A model generated the notes under the pieces. The model made no database searches. It was not told the origin of the DNA and saw nothing but the letters and a program-made list of their open reading frames with translations. Shown piece after piece: positions 30,257-41,290 of a stretch of 64,000 nt of DNA. The translations under genes were made by a program, and so were the position numbers. Every line of letters starts with the position of its first letter. Position 1 is the stretch's first letter. Origin of the DNA: Dugong dugon. Taxonomy: Eukaryota > Chordata > Mammalia > Sirenia > Dugongidae. Location of the stretch: positions 60,121,447-60,185,446 of the forward strand of contig CM057477.1 of assembly GCA_030035585.1 (NCBI GenBank), given 5' to 3'.

Positions 30257-30921
30257 AGTCATTGTTGTTGTCAGGTGCCATTGAATCAGTTCTGACTCAT
30301 AGAGACCCTATCTATGTACAACAGAACTAAACATTGCCCAATCCTGCACCATCCTCACAATTGTTGCTATGTTTGAGCCCATTGTTGCAGCTACTGTGTC
30401 AATCCATCTTGTTGAGGATCTTCCTCTCTTTAGCTGACCTTCTACTTTGCAAAGCATGATGTCCTTCTCCAGGGACTGGTCCTTTCTGATAACATGTCCA
30501 AAGTATGTAAGACTAAGTCTCATTGTTCTCCCCTCTAAGGAGCATTCTGGCTGTACTTCTTCCAAGACAATTTTGTTTGTTCTTCTGCAGTCTATGGTAA
30601 ATTCAATATTCTTCGCCAACACCATAACTCAAAGGCATCAATTCTTCTTTGGTCTTCCTTATTCATTGTCCAGCTTTCACATGTACATGAGGTGATTGAA
30701 AATACAATGACTGGGGTCAGGTGCACCTTAGTCCTCCAGGTGGCATCTTTGCTTTTTAACATTTTAAGGAGGTCTTTTATAGCAGATTTTCCCAATGCAA
30801 TACATCATTTGATTTCTTGACTGTTGCTTTCATTGGTGGTGATTCTGGATCCAAGTAAAATGAAATCCTTGAGAACTTCAATATTTTCTCCATTTACCAT
30901 AATGTTGCTTATTGGTCCATC
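30257..30921 (-). mobile_element. RTE-class LINE 3' end, with 13-bp TSD
   Basis: The 13-mer 'tcacaaattttaa' flanks it (30244-30256 and 30922-30934), inside old L1 sequence that reads through when it is removed. It begins with the (gtt)n tail and ends at 'catttaccataatgttgctt attggtcca'. Confidence 0.93.
30308..30795 (-). pseudogene. RTE ORF2 C-terminal fragment
   Basis: Two overlapping minus-strand pieces. 30592-30795 includes 'TCESWTMNKEDQRRIDAFEL', and 30308-30625 includes 'LTYFGHVIRKDQSLEKDIML'. These are the conserved C-terminal blocks of RTE/BovB-type ORF2. One frameshift separates them. Confidence 0.8.
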
Positions 30922-31766
30922 TCACAAATTTTAATAAGTTGTATTTTCATTTTTATTTAGTTCAAAATATTTTAAAATTTCTCTTGAGAATTCTTTGACC
31001 CATTTATTTGGAAGTGTACTCTTTAACTTCTAAATATTTGGAGATTTTTTCCAGCTAGATTTCAGTTATTCATTTCTAGTTTAATTCCACTATGGTATGA
31101 GAACATACTTTGAATAATTTCTGTTCTTTAAATATTTGAAAGTGTTTTTTTAATAACCCAGAATGTGGTCTATCTTGATGAACTTGAAAAGAATCTGAAC
31201 TTGAGAAGAATGTGTATTCTGCTGTTGCTGTATGGGATAGTCTACAAATGTCAATTAAACCAAGTTAATTGATAGTGTTGTTTCAGTTACTATCACTTTA
31301 TCTGAATTTCTGCCTGTTTGATGTATCAATTACCGGCAGAGGAGAGTTGAAGTCTCCAACTATAATAGTGGATTTATCTATTTCTCCTTTCAGTTCTATC
31401 AGTTTTTGCCTCATGTATTTTGATTTCCTTTGTTAGATGCATACACATTTAGGATTGTTAAGTCTTCCTAGAGAATTGACTGGTTTATCATTATGTAGTG
31501 CCCCTCTTTAACCTTGATAAGCTTCCCTGTTCTGAAGTGTACTTTGTCTGAAATTAATATAGCTACTCCAGCTTTCCTTTGATCAGTGTTGGTGTGGTAT
31601 ATCTTTTTCCATTCCTTTACTTGCAACCCATCTGAGTTTTTATATTTAAAATGGATTTCTTGTAGACAACATCAAGTTGGGTCACATTTTTTCAATCCAC
31701 TCTGACAATCTCTGTCTTTTAACTGGTATAGTTAGACCATTCACATTTAAAGTGATTGTTGATATA

Positions 31767-31916
31767 ACCCATTGCTGTCATCAATTCCAACTCATAGTGA
31801 CCCTATAATACAGAGTAGAATTGCCCCATAGGGTTTCCAAGGAGTGGCTGGTGGATTCAGACTGTCAACCTTTTGGTTAGCAGCCTTTCTCTTAACCACT
31901 GCACCACCAGGCTCCT
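31767..31916 (-). mobile_element. AfroSINE, short type, with TSD
   Basis: Flanked by 'attgttgatata' (31755-31766) and 'attattgatata' (31917-31928), 11 of 12 matching, within old L1. Confidence 0.93.
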
Positions 31917-33141
31917 ATTATTGATATAGTTGGATGAATATCTACCATCTTTGTAACTGTTTTTTATTTGTTGCATTTATTCTTTGTCTCCTTCTCCCCC
32001 CACAATTTTCTGCCTTCTCTAGTTTTAATTTTATTTGATTCCATCTTCTCTCCTCTCTTAGCATAACAGTTATACTTCTTTGAAAAAATTTAATGTTTGC
32101 CCCAAAGTTTACAATTTACCTTTTAGACTAATCTAAGTCCACCTTCAAATAATATTATACTGCTTCAAGTGTAGTGTAGATACTTTATAACAGAGTATTC
32201 CCAATTTCTCTCTCTCATATTTTGTGACACTTCTGTCATTCATTTAACTTATCCATATGTTATGCCCAGTATTGTTAAATTTACTTTTACTTTTAATTTT
32301 TCCTTCCCTAATGTTCTTCTTTCTTTATGCAGATCCAAGTTTCTGATCTATATAATTTTCCTTCTATCTGAAGAACTTCTTTAATATTTCTTACAGGGCA
32401 GGTCTGCTGGTAATAAATTCCCACAATTTTTATTTGTTTGAGAAAGACTTTATTTCTCCTTCACTTTTGAAGGATGATTTCACTGGATACACGATTCTAG
32501 GTTGTTGGTTTTTTTTTTTTAAAAGCACTTTAAATATTTCATCCCACTTCCTTCTTGTTTGCATGTCTACTGACAAGAAAGATGTCTATTGTCATTATTA
32601 TTCTTTCTCCTCTATCTGTACAATGTCCTCCCTAACCCCTTTGAACTCTTTTAAGATTCTCTCCAGTTTGAGTATGATATGCCTAGGTGTATTTTTTTGG
32701 TGTTTATCCTGCTTGATATTCTCTGAGTTTCCTGGATCTGTGGTTTGTTGTCTGTCATTGATTTTGGCAAGTTTTTGGCCATTGTTACTTCAAATATTTA
32801 TTCTGCTCCCTTCTCCTTTTCTTCTCCTTCTCCAGTTATACATATACTACACCTTCTTAATTATCCTTCAATTCTTGGATATTCCGTTCTATCCTGGTTT
32901 TTTTTTTTTGTTCTTTTTTCTCTTTGTCTTTCCCTTTGAGAAATTTTTGTTGACCTAGCTTCAAGCTCACAGATTCTTTCTTCAGCCACATTAAGTATAT
33001 TGATGAGCCCATTGAAAGCATTCTTCATGGTCTGTTTTTTATTTCTAAAATTTCTCTTTGATTTTTTTCTTAGAGTTTTAGCTCTTTACTTACATTACCT
33101 ATCTGTTCTTGCAGATTTTCTGCCTTTTCCATTAAAATCTT

Positions 33142-33712
33142 TGTTATGGATTGAATTGTGTCCCCCAAAAATATGTGTTGTAAATCCTAACTTCTTTGCC
33201 TGTGGTTATAATCCCATTTGGGAATGGGTTGTTTTGTTATGTTAATGAACAGGATTAGTGTAGGGTGTGTCTTAAATCAATCTCTTCTGAGATATAAAAG
33301 ACATTAAACAAGTAAGTGAGAGAAACAGAGATGGAGAAAGAGAAATGCTAAGTCACACGAATACCACCCAGGAGCAGAAGCTCAAAGAGACAAGGACCTT
33401 CCTCCAGAGCCAACAGAGAGAAATTGCCTTCCCCTAGAGTCAGCACCCTAAATATGGACTTCTAGCCCCCTAAACTGTGAGTAAATCAATTTCTATTTGT
33501 TAGAGACCCCCATTTGTGATATTTCTGTTATAGCAGCACTAGATAACTAAGAAAACCTGTTGCTATCTAGTCAATTCCAACTCATAGTGATCCTATAGGA
33601 CAGAGTAGAACTTCCCCATAGGGTCGCCAGGGAGAGGCTGGTGGAGTCAAACTGCCAATCTTTTAGTTAGCAGCTGAGCTCTTAACAACTGTGCCACTAG
33701 ATAACTAAGACA
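33142..33712 (+). mobile_element. MaLR-like LTR, split by a SINE
   Basis: It starts 'tgttatggattgaattgtgt' and its 3' end 'cactagataactaagaca' is duplicated by the SINE TSD. It is a sister of 12593-12999 and lies within the old L1. No clear TSD for the LTR itself was seen. Confidence 0.8.
33553..33695 (-). mobile_element. AfroSINE, short type, in LTR, with 15-bp TSD
   Basis: Flanked exactly by 'actagataactaaga' (33538-33552 and 33696-33710), only a few bases from the 3' end of the LTR. Confidence 0.95.
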
Positions 33713-34640
33713 GTCCTTAATATCTTAATCATAGTTATTATAAATTCCCTATCTAATAATCCTAACATTTCTGACACATCTGAGTGTGGTTTCAATGACT
33801 GCTTTGTCTCTTTAGGCTGTGTTTTTTCTTGCTTTTTGGCATACCTTGCAACATTTTGTTGAAAGCCAGATTTTAATCAGATAATGGAAACTGGGGTAAA
33901 TAGGCCTTTACTGTGAGGATGTTTATTGATCTTGCTATGAGTTAGTCTGTGTTTAACTTCAGATTTCTCTAGTGTTTCTGTTTTAGCTTCTCTTAACTTT
34001 AGGCTTCTCCAAGTTCTTCTCCTTAGGGAGAGTACGTGTCTTGCAGCTCTATCAGCTGTAATCTGCTGTTTTATTATACTGTAGGCTTATTGGTATGGTG
34101 GTAAGATGTGGAGTCGGGGTGTGTTCTATAATCTTATGATTAAATCTCAGTTTTTTACTGGGCTTGTCTCTGGGGACTGTGACCTTCCCGTGATACAGCT
34201 TTTTTCCCTTCTCTTGACTCCTTTCCCTGGTTGCAGATTTACAGTCTCTTTCCTGGAAGACTGACCCCTCTTGATTATGTTTTTTTTTTTTTTCTCTCCC
34301 TTACATTAGACAGAAAAGCTAGAAGGGATTGGAGTGGGAAAATGTCCTTTCCCAAGATAGGATAAAGCTCTGACAAAGTCTTTTACCATGGAGAATAGGC
34401 CCTTGTTATGGAGAAGGCTCTGGGTATATTTCACAATGATTGCTTTTCTTGTCCATGGGGAATTTTCCTGGGACGTTTACCTTGAGAACCAGATGAGGTT
34501 CCTGGAAATTCAAAGCCCACAAAAGTGTGAAGCCCCTTTAAGACTGTGCCTCTCAACAATGTCTGACTCTCATGCTCATCTATACTTTGCCTCCAGCAGT
34601 TCATCAAAATCACCATTTAAATGTTCCTATCAGTTTAATA

Positions 34641-34811
34641 GGAAACCCTGGTGGTGTAGTGGTTAAGAGTTAGGCTGCTAACCAGAGGTTGGCAGTTCGA
34701 ATCCACCAGGTGCTCCTTGGAAACCCTATGGGAGCAGTTCTACTCTGTCCTATAGCATTGCTATGAGTCCGAATCGACCGGATGGGAATGGGTTAGGTTT
34801 TTTTTTTTTTA
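34641..34811 (+). mobile_element. AfroSINE, short type, with 13-bp TSD
   Basis: Flanked exactly by 'tatcagtttaata' (34628-34640 and 34812-34824). It starts 'ggaaaccctggtggtgtagt' and ends in poly-T/A-rich sequence. An RTE sits directly on the right-hand TSD copy. Confidence 0.95.
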
Positions 34812-34824
34812 TATCAGTTTAATA

Positions 34825-35384
34825 AGAAATCAAGCAGTGTGTTGCATTGGACAAATCTGCTGTAAAAGACCTCTTCAAAGTGTTAAAAAGCAAAGATGTT
34901 ACCTTGAAGACTAAGGTGCACCTGACTCAAGCCATGGTGTTTTCAATTGCCTCATATGCATGCGAAAGCTGGACAACGAATAAGGAAGACTGAACAAGAG
35001 TTGATGCCTTTGAATTATGGTGTTGGCGAAGAATATTGAATATACCATGGACTGCCAAAAGAATGAACAAGTCTGTCTTGGAAGAAGTATAGCCAGAATG
35101 CTCCTTAGAAGCAAGGGATGGCAAGATTATGTCTCACATACTTCGGACATGTTATAAGGAGGGATCAATCCCTGGAGAAGGGCATCATACTTGGCAAAGT
35201 AGAGGGTCAGCAAAAAAGAGGAAGACCCTCAATGAGATGGATTGACACAATGGCTGCAACAATGGGCTGAAGCATAGCAACGATTGTGAGGATGGGGCAG
35301 GACCAGGCAGTGTTTTGTTCTGTTGTATACAGGATTGCTATGAGTTGGAACCAACTTGACAGCACCTAACAACAACAACAACAC
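34825..35384 (+). mobile_element. RTE-class LINE 3' end
   Basis: It runs from 'agaaatcaagcagtgtgttg' to the tail 'agcacctaacaacaacaaca'. 'cagttta' occurs on both flanks (34816-34822 and 35385-35391), inside the TSD of the neighbouring SINE. The coding sense is plus, with several stops. Confidence 0.9.
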
Positions 35385-35599
35385 CAGTTTATAGCTCCTG
35401 TGGCTTCTCTTCTAGGTAAGCAAATCTCAACTGTGACTCTTGGATGCGTCTGTATCTCCATGCCCTCAGTTCTCTGATGGGTCCAAGAAATTTATGAATT
35501 TTCACTTTGTTTGGCTTTTTCTTATTATAAAGACAGGAATGATGACTTTCAAGCCCTTTATATGTCAGAACTGAAACCAGAAGTTCCTGCTTTTATTTT

Positions 35600-35944
35600 T
35601 TAACCCAATATAAGAGTCATTGCTTGCCTTTTCTAGGAAGTTGCCAAGTGTTTTTAAGGATACTTATTTCTAAGAGATTTGGAATAAAAAAAAAAAAAAG
35701 ACTAAGTCTTTTCTGATCAAATGTTGATTTCCTATAGATGTAATAAAGTCAGTGGTGCAGAAAGATGCAGATTGGGCTGAAATGGAACTAGGCCAGAGGA
35801 ACTCCTGCCATGATCTGGGCCCCTTTCATATAAGACTCTAAACTTATATGTATATTTTTTGTCTGTACAATTAAAATGCTCAAGCTTGTTTTTTCTTATT
35901 CAGCAAAGTATTTAGCAAGAGAATTTACTTTCTGGTCTATATAT
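35600..35944. other. Stretch without a recognised feature
   Basis: A poly-A run lies at 35687-35699. Otherwise nothing is recognised. Confidence 0.35.
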
Positions 35945-36255
35945 TGTTGTTAGCTGCTGTCCAGTCTGCCCTAACTCATCGCAACCCCAGGTATAATGAA
36001 ACATAACTTTCTTGAGTCCTGCACCACATGATCTGTTGTGGATGAGACTACTGTGATCCATAGGGTTTTCATTGCCTGATTTTCAGAAGTAGATTGCCAG
36101 GCCTTTCTTCCTAGTCCTTCTTAGTCTGGAAGCTCCACTGAAACCTGTTTTGAACAGATGGGTGGTGGCTGCACAGAAGGTTTATTGGCTGGGAATTGAA
36201 CCAAGTCTCCCACATGGAAAGCGAGACTTCTACCACTGAACTAGCACTGTCCCAT
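35945..36255 (-). mobile_element. tRNA-Gly-headed SINE with RTE body
   Basis: Sister of 15533-15875. The minus-strand head 'ctagttcagtggtagaagtc' and B-box 'ggttcaattcc' are tRNA-Gly-like. The body contains 'ggagcttccagactaagaag' and 'aggaagaaaggcctggcaat', shared with the RTE element at 56727-56770. The tail ends 'agcagctaacaacaatata'. Confidence 0.87.
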
Positions 36256-36259
36256 TCTT

Positions 36260-36875
36260 TTCTATATAAAACTTACAGATATGCTTATTGTATTGGGTGT
36301 ATTTTGGAATATAAGGGAAAAGGTAACAGAGCTAAAAACCAAGTCAAAATTCCTTCCCAATCTTCTTTGTTGTAAATTTCTAACACTCTTGCTTTTAAAT
36401 TAATCTATAGCAAGTACAGGGGCATACTTGATAAAAGGTTCTGAAAAGAGACTCCAAACTGAGGTTCTAGAACTTTTGATTTATTAAGTGGGGCTGGTGC
36501 CATTTAAACCTCTACTCCCTTTTTGATTGCCTCTGTAGAGCTTGCTGAAATCAAAAAGACCAACTCATCTTGGTAGCCATCCATCAGGGGTAATTTAGAG
36601 AAATAAGGTCAGAAAATGTTTTTGCCTTTAAGGATGTAAGAGAATTAGTAATGGGGTTTTTATTTTATTCTGGCATCTAGTAATAGCTGCAGAGGCCAAT
36701 TGCAAAAGAAACCACTGTGATTTTCCTGGTACAGAAGCACTGCTTTTTAATAAGGAAATGCTAAACACATTGCTTTATAAATCGAGCTGATAGTCACTGG
36801 TGCAGCTAATGAAATCAAGGGCCACAAAGAACCCCAAGTCCTAAAAGTATGCTAGGTGTGTGTAGGTTCTCCTAC
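36260..36875. other. Stretch without a recognised feature
   Basis: AT-rich sequence with no recognised repeat or exon. Confidence 0.4.
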
Positions 36876-36949
36876 CTCAGCAGTTCTCAAAATGTGATCC
36901 TGATACCTTTTCAAATCTATTTTCATAATAATTTAAAGACATTATTTGC

Positions 36950-38010
36950 CCTTTTCACTAGATTGACATTTACATTGATCGTGGACAAAATTGCCTTGGA
37001 ATACATGAAGGCAGTGGCACCAAACTGGACTAGTAGCCATTCTGTTTTTCACCTCCACGCACTGGCAGCATAGTTTGTGAATACCATTATGTCTTACCCT
37101 AACCATGTCATGCCTTTCTCACAGTTATTAAAACGTGTTTTACAGGAAGAAATATACATTTTAGATGAGCAAATGCAGGCTCTTGAGGAAAATCATTTTG
37201 ATAATTGTTTGAGTTGTTAATTTTTTCCGTGAAACACCATGTTTATTTGAAAGAATGATTGGACAAACAAACTGATTATTCAGATTTGTATATTTCGCAG
37301 ATATTTTCTAAAAATTGAAACATGTGAGTCTGATACTTCAAAGAAAATACAGTACTTGTGGCCAATGATAAAATTTGAGTTTTTCAATGAACATGGTAAT
37401 TTTAGAGAACTTGGCCTGCTACCGTGAGCTTGACAGCTTCCCAATGTGTAAAGGCTTTTCTGATGAGATCAGTGGTGATATGGAGTTTTTTAAAATGGTA
37501 AATATACATATAACAAAACATTCAACATTTCAACATTTTTACATGTACAATTCAGTGACATTAATTACTTTCATCATGTTGTGGGACCATGAAGATTTTT
37601 TGATACTGTGTAATGGAAGTATCAACATTTAGAAGATCTGCTGATGTTTTCCAAAAAGATCAATGCTTGAAAATACAAAATTTGAGTGGCATGAAAGTCC
37701 AATGGATTTTAACGTAATGGACTTAAATTCCACATTGCAGGTAACCTTTAAGAAACTACCACCTGTCGAGGTTTGGTGTAGTATCAAAGAAGAATACGTA
37801 CAATAAACTGAAACAGCTATTAAAATACTTCTGTCTTTTCTACATATATATTTGTGTGTGGCTGGATTATCTTCATATTCTTCAACCAAAACCACACATT
37901 GTAGCAGATAGAATACAGAAGTGGATTTGACAATCCAGCTCTTATTTTATTAAGCTAGACATGAAGGAGGTTTGCTAAAATGTAAAACGATGCCACTTTT
38001 CTCACTGCTT
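36950..38010 (+). pseudogene. hAT transposase remnant
   Basis: hAT transposases cut and paste the element. Readable stretches shift between three frames: 'KLPPVEVWCSIKEEY' near 37750-37800 and 'SSTKTTH' near 37880 belong to the hAT C-terminal dimerisation region, and 'RELDSFPMCKGFSDEISGD' lies at about 37423-37480. Many frameshifts and stops rule out a domesticated protein. Family assignment is from memory. Confidence 0.65.
37490..37585 (-). mobile_element. L1-type LINE 3' end fragment
   Basis: 'atatacatataacaaaacat' and 'tttacatgtacaattcagtg' match 60746-60815. It is inserted in the hAT remnant, whose sequence continues at 'gattttttgatactgtgtaa'. Confidence 0.65.
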
Positions 38011-38210
38011 TTCTTTTTAATTTTGAATAAAAATAGTTTTTTAAATAAGAACATGCTATTTACGCTAGCATGCAACAGATTTATTTTTTATTTTCAAATA
38101 AATTAATATGTATTAAAATTTCTTAGGTTTAAGTTCTAATATGGTAAAAAATTGATAGATACAACCCATGTAATTAAAGCTCTTTGGATTCTCAATAAAT
38201 TTTGAGAATA

Positions 38211-38383
38211 TAAAGGAAACCCTGGCGCTGTAGTGGTTAAGAGCTATGGCTGCTAACCAAAAGGTCAGCAGTTCGAATCCACCAGGCATTCCTTGGAAAC
38301 CCTATGGGGTGGTTCTACTCTGTCCTATAGGGTCGCTATGAGTCGGAATTGACTCAATGGCCTCAGGTTTGGTTTTGGTTTTT
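38211..38383 (+). mobile_element. AfroSINE, short type
   Basis: It starts 'ggaaaccctggcgctgtagt' and ends 'gaattgactcaatggcctca'. 'tttgaga' repeats on both sides (38201 and 38381). It is inserted near the 3' end of the hAT element. Confidence 0.92.
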
Positions 38384-38400
38384 GAGACTAAAATAGTTGT

Positions 38401-39378
38401 AAAAACACAAGAACGAAGGCCATTTACATCATTATCTTTTGGGTTAACTATCTTGAATTGTTAGTAACCTCTTCTGCATAGGTCTTATTATAGTTTTATA
38501 TTTCTCACAGTGCCCAGGATAGTGCTGGGCCTAGTGGGTGCTCAGTAAGTATTATTTACATCGATGTAAATTTCTCTACCTACTTTATAAGCTGCACTGC
38601 TGGTTGTAGCTTTAGTGGCAACAATGGACCCTGAATATATGGTGCATCTCATTGATTCCGTAGATATCATGTTAAAAAACTGTATGTGAATGAAAATGTA
38701 AAACATCTAGTTATTTTTCCCCATTGGTATGTATGCTTCAAATTTTCTTCAGTTTGCTTATCAGCTGATGTGATGACTGATATGTTCACTTTGGTTTTGT
38801 GTTTTCATTGGAATTAATGATCGAACATTCAATGTGGTGAAGAAGCTTAACAGGCTTGGCTAGGAAAAAAAAGATACAAAATCATTCCTTTCAAAGAATT
38901 TACAAATTAAGGGAAAGGGGGATTTATTGCTTATGGAGCACTGAATTTTTGTTTATGGTGATGGAAAATTTGCATGGACTAAGGGTAATGGTTGCACAGC
39001 TGATTAATGTGATTGAGTCAATAAGTTGTATACTGGTAAAAAGTTGAATTGGCAAAAAAAAAAATCACAAATATTTATTGAGCATTGTTGAGCAGTAACA
39101 ATAAGAAAGCCATCTTTATGAGTACTAGAAGGGATTAAAAAATGACATAGAATCACTCCTCATGACACTTGGCTCATATTTGCTTCCCTTAATTTTTTTT
39201 TCCACTTTGAAGTATTTGAGGTTGTAGGGTATGTCATTATGATCAGCCTTATATTTATCTGCTTCAGACAAATTTGGGGGCTCTGAATTAAAGCACAACT
39301 GTTCATGGTACTAACCACAGATTTCATCCCAGTATTTCTGTAGCTATGGCCTGGCCATTGCCCCCATAGACCACAAGT
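38401..39378. other. Stretch without a recognised feature
   Basis: No repeat is recognised except a weak MIR/L2-like 'ctgggcctagtgggtgctca' near 38524. The 63-codon open frame at 38856 is unremarkable. Confidence 0.4.
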
Positions 39379-39390
39379 AATACATTGCAG

Positions 39391-39598
39391 AAGGAACCCT
39401 GGTGGTACAATGGTTAAGCGCTCTGCTGCTAAATGAAAGGTTGCCAGTTGGAACCTACCCAGTGGCTCTGCAGGGCAAAGACCTGGCTATCTGTTCCTGT
39501 AAAGATTACAGCCTAGAAAACCCAATGGGGCAGTTCTATTCTGTCACATGGGGTCAGTATGAGTCAAAATCAACTTGATGGCACCCAACAACAACAAC
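39391..39598 (+). mobile_element. AfroSINE, long type, with TSD
   Basis: Flanked by 'aatacattgcag' (39379-39390) and 'aatacatttcag' (39599-39610). The tail ends 'gatggcacccaacaacaaca', as in the RTE. Confidence 0.95.
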
Positions 39599-39664
39599 AA
39601 TACATTTCAGGGAAGTTAGGTGCTTCATGCAATGGAATGGGTATTAACCACCCCACAGTTGAGA

Positions 39665-40700
39665 TTTATTTTGAACACCATGTCACTGTTGGACTTGTTT
39701 GCATATTGACAGCCCGTGATTTCTGAGACAACTTGAGTGTCTGCATATAGCAGGATGAAGCCTGTGGCTTGTGCCAAACCTGGCTTCTGTCTGTGTTAAT
39801 AGAAGTATGAGGTTTAGAATTTAACCTCATCCAAAGAATTTGGTCTTTGACCTCAGTTCCTGAGAAAAAATTCCTCAGACCTTGGAATTTCCCTAATGGT
39901 TTAAGTGTCCTCGTTAAGGATTCTAGACCTGACAGGTTATGCCAGAAAGGTGAATCTCGGGTGGCGGCTGGCCAGACCAGAGGAACCAATCTCATGATGA
40001 TCACCTCATGGTGGCCAGGCCAGAGTCCTACCTGTGAGTTATCACCTCATGATGACATGGCCAGAAAGACCCACCACTTAATACTTCGTGATCACCTTGT
40101 GATACCTACCGACCTTGGGGGAGAGGGGCTGGAGTTTGCATTATGTAATAAGACCCCCAATAAAAATTCTAGACACTGGATCTCCATGAACCTCCTAACT
40201 GGTAAAAGACGTTTATTTTTGGAAGGGTGACGTGCCCTCTTTGGGACACAGAAGCTTCTCATTGGGAGCGCTTTCAGACCTCGTTCTGTGCATCTCTTAT
40301 TTATGCTGACCCTGCTTTGTATCCTTTATCATAAAGCTGTAATCATAAGTATAGTGTTTTCCATGAGTTCTGTGACTTGTTCTAGCAAATTATCATACCT
40401 GAGAAAGTACTGGGAACCAGTAGGTCAGAAGTGAGGGAGGCTTTGGAGCCCTGAGCTTACGGCTGGTATCCTGAGGGGGCAGATGGAACCCCCAAATTTG
40501 TAGTCAGTAGGTAGGTCAGAAGTGAGGGTGTTGTGGGGACTACTAAGCTTGGAGCTGGCATCTGCGGTCTTGGGCAGACTTGGCAGTCTGAAGGACTGTG
40601 CTGTTTGTCTTGTGAGCTCTGACCTAGCTCCAAGTGGTTAGGGTCAGAGGAAAAAGTGCTGCATGTGCAGCTGGTGTCAGAACAGAAGTGAAAAGTGGGG
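39665..40700 (+). mobile_element. LTR-like element of a retrovirus (tentative)
   Basis: 'gacccccaataaaaattcta' near 40153 resembles a TATA region, and 'tatcataaagctgtaatcat' near 40326 a polyadenylation region. It is followed by 'ccatgagttctgtgacttgt', a common ERV LTR end pattern, and 'tggtgtcagaac' near 40674 resembles a primer-binding site. The boundaries and a TSD were not found, and no viral gene is visible. Confidence 0.55.
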
Positions 40701-40899
40701 ATTTTGAATTTTGTTCATTGTTATCCTTGAAGTCGGTATCAGAAACAGTGGATTTGATTTTCTTTCCCCATTCAAAAGGTCTCATTTGTGCAGCACCATT
40801 TAAAGATGCCATGGACTTGAATCCCAGCTTCACTGTTGTTAGCACAAAGCCTAGCATAGACTGAGCACCCAATGTATCGTAAGTTATTACCACCACTGC

Positions 40900-41290
40900 C
40901 ACAACCACCAGATGATCTTAGGTGAATTATTTGAGCCTAAAGCGAGAATAAGGAGCCCTTTCAGTGCAACGGGTAAGCACTCAACTGCTAGCTGAAAGAT
41001 TGGCAGTTTGAACCCACCTTTCGTTCTTCATGAGGAAGACCTGGCCATTAGTGAAGATTACAGCCTAGGAAACCCTATGGAGCAGTTCTACTCTGTTACA
41101 TAGGGTCGTTATGAGTTGGAATCCACTTGGCGGCACCCAACAACAACAACAAAAACAACACAAAAACATGGTGAGAATAATACCCATTATATTTACCTTG
41201 AAATATTATTGTGAAAATTACAAGAAAGACTATGTAAAAGCAATTAGCACGGTGACCAATAAATAGTAGAATTAAGTAAATTATAAATGC
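40900..41290 (+). mobile_element. MIR, split by a SINE
   Basis: 'gatgatcttaggtgaattat' lies before the SINE, and 'agaataatacccattatatt' then 'aaattacaagaaagactatg' follow it, giving the MIR order. Confidence 0.55.
40952..41170 (+). mobile_element. AfroSINE, long type, with TSD
   Basis: Flanked by 'gcgagaataa' (40942-40951) and 'gtgagaataa' (41171-41180). It ends in an (aac)n/(aaaac) tail. Confidence 0.93.

Larger units (their letters stand above)
30030..35600 (-). mobile_element. Old L1 (L1M-like) carrying nested insertions
   Basis: L1 ORF2 sequence in reverse appears at 30030-30256 ('gctataaacttccctataag') and 30922-31754 ('ggagagttgaagtctccaac', 'agctactccagctttccttt'). It is followed by the ORF1 and 5' region in reverse at 31930-33141 ('gaaagactttatttctcctt', 'gatatgcctaggtgtatttt') and 33713-34627, possibly to about 35600. 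The order matches one antisense L1. RTE, AfroSINE, LTR+SINE, AfroSINE and RTE insertions interrupt it. Confidence 0.7.
36876..38400 (+). mobile_element. hAT-Charlie-type DNA transposon, decayed
   Basis: It starts with a Charlie-like terminal motif ('cagcagttctcaaaatgtga') and carries transposase sequence in order up to a 3' end near 38200, where an AfroSINE splits it. A LINE 3' fragment interrupts it at 37490-37585. Confidence 0.7.

Noticed and set aside
32434-32958. 174-codon plus-strand open frame rich in F, L and S
   Set aside because: It is the antisense strand of old L1 ORF1 sequence. A/T-rich coding strands give such hydrophobic shadow frames.
36950-38010. Domesticated hAT transposase (ZBED-like gene)
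   Set aside because: Readable pieces occur in different frames with many stops, and LINE and SINE insertions interrupt it.
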